Origin: Bolinopsis microptera
Taxonomy: Eukaryota; Ctenophora; Tentaculata; Lobata; Bolinopsidae
Direction of reading: 5' to 3'
Assembly (NCBI RefSeq): GCF_026151205.1
Contig: NC_087079.1
Coordinates: 1,452,028 to 1,516,027, forward strand
DNA length: 64,000 nt
The notes beneath the pieces were generated by a model. That model searched no databases. It was not told the origin of the DNA and was given only the letters and a program-made list of their open reading frames with translations. Shown piece after piece: positions 56,940-64,000 of this stretch. The translations under genes were made by a program, and so were the position numbers. Each line of letters starts with the position of its first letter. Position 1 is the stretch's first letter.

Positions 56940-57470
56940 GATTACGAATTTGCAAATATCGGAAAATCTTTTAGCTAATGTTGGAAGGGGTTTAATTGAC
57001 AGGAGTTTATTAAGTAAGTCTTTTGACCAGGTGTAACTGTGTGAAAAGACAAACTGTAATCTTTGATTAGGCCGCGTCAATCAAATCGTCCGGTTCAGCA
57101 CTAGACGAGTTAGCGTCCCAAAAGTCCAGCTGCTGATCGGCTAATCTTTTCCCAGCTGTCAGTCTGTCACTTATACTGTGAAATATTGCGTTGTAACTGC
57201 AAAGCGGAAGTTTTACTATCAGTATCACCATCGATTATAATTTGGTAGTTGAGCAATGTTCCGTGAATTGAATTAGAATGAAAGCTTTGAAGAGAATTTG
57301 TTTATAGTAGCTAGAATCATAAACAGTAAACGTGCTATCATAATTTTACTAGAGCGAGAAATTACCAGTGAAATGCAGAATTTATATCTTCAAGTTAAAA
57401 CGAAAGATTCTTATAACAGTAGCTTAGCTTGAAACATTTTATTAGTCGTATAAAATTCAAATGTTTTCAG

Positions 57471-57634
57471 AAGAAGAGCAGTGTGTTGATGTACGTGCGA
57501 AAAACTGCAAAAGGCTAAAGTCGAAACCAGATAGAATAAAGAAGAAATGCAAAAAGTCCATTTGGAAGAAGTCGTGTCCACAAACATGTGGTGCTTGCAA
57601 AATAGGCCCCGAAAAGAAAAAAAGAAAAGTGTAA
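57471..57634 (+). CDS. second copy of the terminal basic ShK exon
   Basis: Same 164 bp as exon 10 of the metalloproteinase gene (52667-52830), with the TTTTCAG acceptor, six cysteines (CVDVRAKNC ... CPQTCGAC) and KKKRKV plus stop all kept. Coding changes are essentially nil. It could be spliced from the sushi exon as an alternative terminal exon giving the same protein end, skipping two antisense kringle genes, or it may be an orphan left by the tandem duplication. The sequence alone cannot tell which. Confidence 0.6.
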
Positions 57635-58255
57635 AAGAAGACTTGAACGGAAATATGGACGAAAAGTCCTCGTATTAAATTTAAAGTTAAATGCCCCGGA
57701 CTTGGTCATGAAATTAAATGCATCTCTCAGCTCATTGATGAAGATCTGAATTTTATTTTATGTCCGGATGCGACTTTAAATACGTTGAAAAAACTTATAG
57801 TGAGCAGATCTCTCTTCGCCATCAGCCAAACTAAAGACAGTGCCTGAGTGCAACTACAACACGTTGGGTAGTGATTGGTCACTATCTGGTGTTTTCATAA
57901 TATGTTATAAACTAATTACAACAGCTAATTACGACACTGTTTTAAACCATGTAATAACAACACTTTAAATATATTACATTTATTGAGGATGTTACAGAAG
58001 GAATTAATTTAGTGTAGTCCGAGGAGTCACAATCCTCCTTTCGTCCTTAAATGAACTTATAGTATGTTTACAAATTAAGCGATTTTACGTACGTTGAAGT
58101 TATTTGTTGCTATGTCATAATGTTATAATATCATATTAATCCTAAACATGTTTCACATTATTTAACGTTGAAATTGTTAGATTTTCTTTTCTTTTGATTT
58201 ACCCACACAAGATTAACGTCACACATAACGTCACAAATACTCAAATAGAGTTCAG

Positions 58256-58695
58256 GAGAGGCAACATATATTGCTTACAGTGTTAGCAAGAGTGAATGCG
58301 GTTAATCCAACCCTTCAACAGTACTTTAAGAATCGTGATAAAACATTAATAACATCAAATGAAATTATGAGCCTAATCACTAATACTGGATTGTTTTTTC
58401 GAACAAGAGTTCAAGTTTATTCAGGTAGTAGGAAGGAACGGAAAAACTGGTTCATGCGATTAGCAAATTTTGCTCGCTGACTTAACTTCTCTGCCGTATC
58501 AATTTTTTTTAAACCTCGACAGTATCCGCATTCATGTGTCAAGTTATGCATCCAAGAATTCCATCACAAATTAAGAATTCAACAAAAATTTTAGACATTG
58601 AAGAAATTGAGAAAGTTTACAAGTTTACAAAAAGGTTTTTAGATAGATTCAGGCCCTTGGAGTTAAAAGAACCGAAAGCGGAGAGCCTCGTTTAA
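58256..58695 (+). CDS. small spliced reading frame, copy 2 (5' end unknown)
   Basis: Exons 58256-58424 and 58523-58695 repeat the copy 1 structure. The second exon has the same length (173 bp). The first lacks 6 bp in frame (EITVMSL becomes EIMSL). The putative intron is 98 bp instead of 72. Acceptor, donor and stop are kept. Function unknown; see copy 1 for the caveats. Confidence 0.35.
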
Positions 58696-58756
58696 ATTTA
58701 AGCAGTCAGCTTTACTCATTAAGTGTAACATCATTTACTTTATACTTTTACTGACA

Positions 58757-58780
58757 AATAAAACAGTTCAACGATTTATT
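58757..58780. terminator. facing poly(A) signals, second unit
   Basis: AATAAA on plus at 58757-58762 and on minus at 58775-58780. They are in the same relation to small frame copy 2 and kringle gene copy 3 as the pair at 53959-53982. Confidence 0.6.
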
Positions 58781-58845
58781 TCATACCATTAATATTCAAA
58801 CTTTTTACCAATCATTAATTTTAATACAATACATCAATTGCATCC

Positions 58846-61737
58846 TTAGAAACGGTAGAAATCAAACTTGGCTCTGGAGCAGGCAGGAATATCACAATAA
58901 TCCCAGATCTCAAACCAAGACCAGAAGTAGTCCTTGAAGCACCAGGGTCTACCCTCGCTCTCCGGGCTCGGGTTCCTGCACTTTGTGTGCTCTCCTACAC
59001 CAGCCCAGTTGTATTCGGGAGAGTGGTAGCTGTGGATAACAGGGTAGTCAGTGTTCCAGTTCTGGCAGACGTGTCCACTGATTGTGTCACCAACCTTTCC
59101 TCGGTATTGCACTCCGTTACCGGTAAAGCAGTCCATGTCCCAGATGCAGGATGGAATGTCGCATTCCTCTGTTTCTGTTTCGCTGATGTAACAGAAGGGT
59201 TTGGCAGCGAGATGGTTTCCGTTAGGATTCTGACAGAAGTGGTTTGGAGCTGCCCTGCCAGCCAGAGGGGTCCTCTTCCAGTTGATGCAGGCCTTGCCAG
59301 ACTTTGAGGTCTTCCGGATAGATCCATGGTACTTCCAGCCCTGGTCCAGGCTGCAGAACACGTCGTTTATGAGGGCAACGAAGGATCCGACGTTGGAGAG
59401 TCTTCCAAGTTGATTCACGTTGTGAGCTCCGTGTCTCTCTGCAAGCTTTGTGTAGTATCCCCACTTGTTGGATAAGTCGAACAAATCAAACTCTCCACTT
59501 ATAACCTTGACAGATTTTACTGTGACATTTACCAGCATTTCGTTGTCGTAGTAACGGTAGCAGTTTCCAGTCATGTCTTCTCCGGTGCACACCTCTATAA
59601 CGGGTCCAATGCAGCCATCCAGAGAGTCAGTTCTTTCAGACCATGTGAATGCAGTGTCTGGACACTGCATGCACTGTACAGCTCCTTCAACAGAGTTGTA
59701 CTGGTGTCTAGGACAGGACCTGCAAGCGACAGCGTTTGCAATGTTGCTGAATGTACCCTTAGGGCAGATCTGGCAGCCTTGATCAGGATCCCTGAAGTAT
59801 CCCGGAACACAGTTGATATCTTTGCATTGGTCGGCGGAAGTTGCTGCTTTCTGGGCAGTTTCTTTACCCTCTGGGCAGGCTATGCAACCATCAGCAGACA
59901 CAGCACCAGCCAGCTCATTGTAAGTACTTCTAGGGCAAGGTGTGGGTTCAGCTGAACCATCTGGGCAGTAGTGACCAGCAGGGCTAATCTCCTCTTGATC
60001 AGATTCACTGCCAGCAGGACAGTAATATCCAGCACTGCAGAGACCGGAGGGGGCTACTAAACCAGCCTGGTCACAGTATTTCCCGGCAGGACACACAACG
60101 CACTCATCAAGTGAGACAGAACCAGCGTTGGGGTTGTAGGTTCCAATAGGACAGGGTGTTCCAGAAGAGGATCCTTCTCCGCAGATACTTCCTGCTGGGC
60201 AGTCAGTAGGAGCGACAGAGCCCTCCTCACAGTAACTTCCTGCTGGACAGACCTTAGCATCAACAGCACCCTCGGAGTCTACGTATTTACCAGCAGGGGC
60301 GGGCATGCAACCAGAAGATCCTTCATAAGGGGTGTAGGAGCCGGCAGCACAGAGTGAGCACACGGCAGCCTTATCGTCAGAGAACTGTCCGGCAGGACAC
60401 AGCTCACATTGAGAGGAGGAGATGGAGTAGCTTCCAGCATCACATTCCTGGCAGGAGAGCTGACCCTCAATCTCGGTGATGGTTCCAGCTGGACACTCTT
60501 GGCAAGCAGCCTGTCCCTGTTGTGAGTTGAAGAACCCGGCAGCACACTTGACACAGCTAGCGGCAGCGGCGGCAGGTCCGTAGTATCCAGCAGAACAGTC
60601 CTCACAATTAGCCTGTCCTGTCTTGTCCTGGTATTGTCCAGCAGAGCACTCCGAACACTGTGAGGCACCCTCAGCACTGTAATGTCCAGCAACGCACAGG
60701 TCACAGGACACAGAGCCAGCTTGGTCGGAGAATGATCCGGCAGCACAAGGCAAGCACTGTCCTTCAGTCTCGTACTGTCCGGCAGCACAAGCCTCACATT
60801 TACCATCCTTCACGATCTGACCAGCAGGACACACGATCTTACACTCAGTCATACCCTCTGCATCGTTACCGTCACATGGCAGACATGCTGTCATGCCCTC
60901 TTCAGCACCATAGGTCTTCACGGGGCAGATGCTACAGCTAGCAGCTCCTGAAATGTTGCTGTAGTAGCCCTTGGAGCATTTGGTGCACGAATCAGCGCCA
61001 AGTAAGGCAAAGGAACCAGCATCACAAGCTTCACAAACTCCATCAACAGGGACCTGACCCTCAGGGCAGATCAGGAGGCAGTCGGTAGCTCCTTCTTTAT
61101 CAGAGTTTGAGGGGCAGTCCTTACAGGCGGTAGCTCCAGCTGCATCCCTGTACTTCAGGACGGGACAGAGGAGGCACTCAGAGCCGTCAACAGGGGAGTA
61201 GCTGCCGGCAGGGCAGTCAACACAAGCAGTAACAGCTCCGCTCTGCGCTGGGGAAGAAGTTCCTGCTGGGCAGAGTTTGCAGTCGGTAGAAGCAGCAACA
61301 TCCTGGTATTGGCCAGCCGAGCAGACTTTGCACCCTGCTGCTCCTTCTTCGTCCTGGAAGTGTCCGGGGAGACATTCCTCACAGACGGTTCCACCCTCAA
61401 CGGGGCTGTGCTTTCCTTTACCACAGGGGAAGCAAGCGTAGTTACCACTCTCCATAGTAATCTCTCCAGCAGGACAGTTCAAGCACTCCCAGAATCCCAT
61501 CTCGGGGGTGTAAGTACCGGCGGGACACATGTCACAGGCAACACTACCCTCCATATTGGCGAACTCACCCTCGTAGCATTGCTCACATTCGTCAGCTCCT
61601 TCAAAGTGTGTTCCATCCACAGACCAGGTACCTTTGGGACAATCGTCCCCATCAGCTAAATCCAAGATATCATCAACAGAGGTCCTGTCTCCAGAAGCCT
61701 GGAGAATAAGCAGTAGACACAGAGCTAAACTTCTCAT
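58846..61737 (-). CDS. secreted GCC2/GCC3-repeat, betagamma-crystallin-like, double-kringle protein, copy 3
   Basis: Intronless, 963 aa from ATG at 61737; the frame extends 62 codons upstream, but the shared signal peptide MRSLALCLLLILQASG sets the start. Architecture and length equal copy 2: cysteine-rich GCC2/GCC3-like repeats, betagamma-crystallin-like segment, kringle 1 (795-864) and kringle 2 (870-953, CDIPAC). It is nearly identical to copy 2 over the C-terminal two thirds. It differs in the first repeats (GDDCPKGTWSVDGTHFEGAD, CLNCPAGEITMESGNYAC) and in one central block (CDLCVAGHYSAEGASQCSEC). Its 5' flank also differs from those of copies 1 and 2 apart from a short conserved core. 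Confidence 0.92.
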   Translation of the reverse strand: MRSLALCLLLILQASGDRTSVDDILDLADGDDCPKGTWSVDGTHFEGADECEQCYEGEFANMEGSVACDMCPAGTYTPEMGFWECLNCPAGEITMESGNYACFPCGKGKHSPVEGGTVCEECLPGHFQDEEGAAGCKVCSAGQYQDVAASTDCKLCPAGTSSPAQSGAVTACVDCPAGSYSPVDGSECLLCPVLKYRDAAGATACKDCPSNSDKEGATDCLLICPEGQVPVDGVCEACDAGSFALLGADSCTKCSKGYYSNISGAASCSICPVKTYGAEEGMTACLPCDGNDAEGMTECKIVCPAGQIVKDGKCEACAAGQYETEGQCLPCAAGSFSDQAGSVSCDLCVAGHYSAEGASQCSECSAGQYQDKTGQANCEDCSAGYYGPAAAAASCVKCAAGFFNSQQGQAACQECPAGTITEIEGQLSCQECDAGSYSISSSQCELCPAGQFSDDKAAVCSLCAAGSYTPYEGSSGCMPAPAGKYVDSEGAVDAKVCPAGSYCEEGSVAPTDCPAGSICGEGSSSGTPCPIGTYNPNAGSVSLDECVVCPAGKYCDQAGLVAPSGLCSAGYYCPAGSESDQEEISPAGHYCPDGSAEPTPCPRSTYNELAGAVSADGCIACPEGKETAQKAATSADQCKDINCVPGYFRDPDQGCQICPKGTFSNIANAVACRSCPRHQYNSVEGAVQCMQCPDTAFTWSERTDSLDGCIGPVIEVCTGEDMTGNCYRYYDNEMLVNVTVKSVKVISGEFDLFDLSNKWGYYTKLAERHGAHNVNQLGRLSNVGSFVALINDVFCSLDQGWKYHGSIRKTSKSGKACINWKRTPLAGRAAPNHFCQNPNGNHLAAKPFCYISETETEECDIPSCIWDMDCFTGNGVQYRGKVGDTISGHVCQNWNTDYPVIHSYHSPEYNWAGVGEHTKCRNPSPESEGRPWCFKDYFWSWFEIWDYCDIPACSRAKFDFYRF

Positions 61738-62285
61738 GATTACGAATTTGTGAAAGTCTGGGAATGGTCTAGCTAAGGGCTTAAGAGGAAAATATATTGA
61801 CGAGGGTATAAATGAGTTAAGTAACCAGGTGCCGAGGTACACGTGACTTAAGTTGGTTACTTGACCAGCCCGTCCCTGTATGAGTAGACCGACTGTAATT
61901 GTTAAGTTGAACGTGTCAATCAAATCGTCCCGTTCAGTGTGCCAGTCTGACTGAGTTAGCGTCCCACTAGTCCAGCTGCCAAGCTGCTAATCTCCTTCCA
62001 AGCTGCTAATCTCCTTCCAGCTGTCACGCTGACTCACTGACTGTGAAGATGTTCTTTGTAATTGCAGAGTGGAAGTGTTACTATCACCCTTCACAATTGG
62101 GGTACGTCTTGTTTAACACGATTAAAAGATGTAAAATTTTGTTGAATTATTAAGACTGGTCTACTTCAGGTAATAAATTTGTAAAATACAGATGGTTGAT
62201 GGCAATAAGAAAAAGAAGGAGCATTTCTCCTAATTGCACTTCCTCGCTACTATTAATATAAAATTCACATTTTAAATATTTTCAG

Positions 62286-62320
62286 ACGAAGAGAAGGGTG
62301 TTACTGGGGTGTTGGAACTT
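62286..62320 (+). pseudogene. relic of a third terminal ShK exon
   Basis: TTTTCAG followed by ACGAAGAGAAGGGTGTTA (from 62286) resembles the acceptor and first codons of the ShK exons (TTTTCAG, AAGAAGAGCAGTGTGTTG). It occupies the expected place upstream of kringle gene copy 3. Similarity ends after about 20 bases, so the exon is destroyed. Confidence 0.45.
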
Positions 62321-64000
62321 GGAATTGGCTCCATTTTGTCGATTACATCACATTACTTTATTCCAACGTTTAGAGATTCCAGCTAGATCTCATCGCAGTT
62401 TTAGCCCTTGAGTAGGTATGATGTGGAACATCGGCATTTAGCCATTGTTATTGAGGGTGGAAATAAAATCTGAAATGAAAGTGATTAATATAATTTGATA
62501 CTTCAATGAACCATTTCTTTTTCTAGGATCTTGAAAAATAGGATGGACTCATATAAAACGTACATTCCTGAACGTTTCTTTTTCCTCGGTATTACTCAAT
62601 CATCATTACTTTAGCAACTGCGTTGTACTGGTACAAACGCAAGTACTTTCTTTATTTTATAACTTAAACTAATTAAAAAATAGGTAAGTTAGTCGGTTTT
62701 CAATAAGTACGTACACAGACACAACAATTGATTGACGATGTTGCATTCGTTCAAGTGTCTTTTTTACCAAAGTTTGTAATTTGACGATATTACTTAACGA
62801 TGCATTCAAATTAGTTCTCGATCATGCTATCAGAGCGGAGCGCTTATTTCCCTGGGAAATTTTTTACGGCAGTTGCAACGCTGAATGAGAGCAAATTTCA
62901 CGATGAAATCGATATAATGTGATGCTATCCGAGAGCAACATCTTACTTTGAGTAGATTAATATTCATCATCCGGCACTGCAGAGAAAATACTCTCATAAA
63001 CAGAGATGTTAACTTTTTTAATTTTATTTTTCTTCTCCACTTTATGATCACAATGAAGTGAATAACGATTTTACCACATGTTGTATGTTAATGCAGTTTA
63101 ACGACTCACCGAGACTTATCGAAGCCGGATTTACCACTAGGAATCCACTTTCATTTCTACAACATTCATTGCCGCTGAGAGAAGACTCACGTGCCAGACT
63201 TATTTATGTCGTCACTGTCTTAGTGGTATGATAGCGCAATTTTTATTGTTTAGGAATCTTTTTAATTTCCAGTTATAACTTGATATCTTCATTTCTCTCC
63301 AATTCGTAAAGGAATGTATCAAAAACAAAAGCCCATTAAAATTGCTTAATGTTATCGCTGTGACACTCCTGTAACTATTCCGCCATTGTACTTGTTACCT
63401 TTCATTATTGTACAGCAGGAAGAAGCTTTGAATAATAAGTTTGAGACATTACATTAAGTTTGCTGTTGTACCGTGGGTCCCACAGTCCGTGGTATGGTTT
63501 ATAAGCTTGGGATGAATTTTGGGCTTGAGATGTCCTATAACATAGGAGCTATTCCTTTTCGTGCAGCGCTGCTGTTTGGCAGTCACACCTTGGCAGCCAC
63601 ACCATTTTATTCTGATGTTTAAATACTCTTGGAATCAGTACTCATATTGATCGTATTCTTTTCAATTATTTCACAGCAGCTGCTTTATTGAAGATGAGAG
63701 TATAACTGGTTTGTTCCCGCCAAGTTCTTGTTAACCGGTAACCATGACAACTAACCTTGTAAAGCTTGACGAATCCTAACATCTCCCCTAAAGAGTAAGG
63801 ACAACCTAGCCTTTGCCATGAGCCGTGCTACTGCTAGGAAAAATACATACTAACTTCAATAATCATTATAAAGATATTAATATGAAGTATAAACATAAAT
63901 CAAGTGCTGTAAGAATTTTATAAAACAATTTCTCAACATGTCTTTCAAATATTTATCAGAGGATGCGTCAAATGGTCGGAAGAAAGTTTATTGGTCAACA
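62321..64000. other. AT-rich region, nothing recognised
   Basis: No exon, RNA gene or repeat family was recognised on either strand. Short open frames (for example 62830-63051) look fortuitous. Confidence 0.45.

Overview
The window is animal nuclear DNA, probably from an early-branching marine metazoan, with a cnidarian the best guess at low-to-moderate confidence. The sequence shows multi-exon genes with GT-AG introns, non-LTR retrotransposons, many minisatellites and MITE-like elements. It also carries a secreted metalloproteinase fused to ShK domains, a domain class common in cnidarians. There is one 100-N scaffold gap (23603-23702). The first ~4.8 kb is of very poor quality: a 51-bp satellite is smeared into homopolymer runs.

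Left part (1-24 kb). Degenerate and corrupted tandem repeats lead into the 3' tail of a LINE. Then comes a minus-strand armadillo/HEAT-like gene (seven exons found, 13335 down to 5604, 3' end not in reach). Its introns hold an inverted-repeat element complex, a 165-bp element that can fold into a cloverleaf, and one 2.1-kb intron made almost entirely of a 15-bp minisatellite with a 5'-truncated LINE inserted in it. Next, also on minus, is an ISG12/IFI6-27-like cluster: two intact genes and one relic. The intron of one holds an 842-bp foldback element inserted at TTAA. A 20-bp minisatellite, a long gene-poor AT-rich stretch and the 3' end of a coiled-coil gene follow.

Middle (24-46 kb). A clear ARF6 gene (five exons, residues 36-175; the first exon is not visible) spans 24625-39050. 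Its first visible intron is 11.8 kb and contains a LINE fragment, a 2.5-kb direct duplication flanking a truncated endonuclease/RT LINE, and three minisatellites, two of which carry CACGTG in most units. About 7 kb of gene-free DNA follows, with a perfect 66-nt palindrome.

Right part (46-64 kb). A ten-exon plus-strand gene encodes a secreted matrix metalloproteinase with two ShK domains, a sushi domain and a third, very basic ShK domain (511 aa, all exon phases agree). Inside its last intron, on the opposite strand, lies an intronless gene for a large secreted protein: signal peptide, many GCC2/GCC3 cysteine-rich repeats, a betagamma-crystallin-like segment and two kringles. This gene, the terminal ShK exon and a small convergent spliced reading frame form a unit that is repeated in tandem. 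There are three copies of the kringle gene, two intact terminal ShK exons plus a relic, and two copies of the small gene. The middle kringle gene is a mosaic of its neighbours, which points to gene conversion or unequal exchange.
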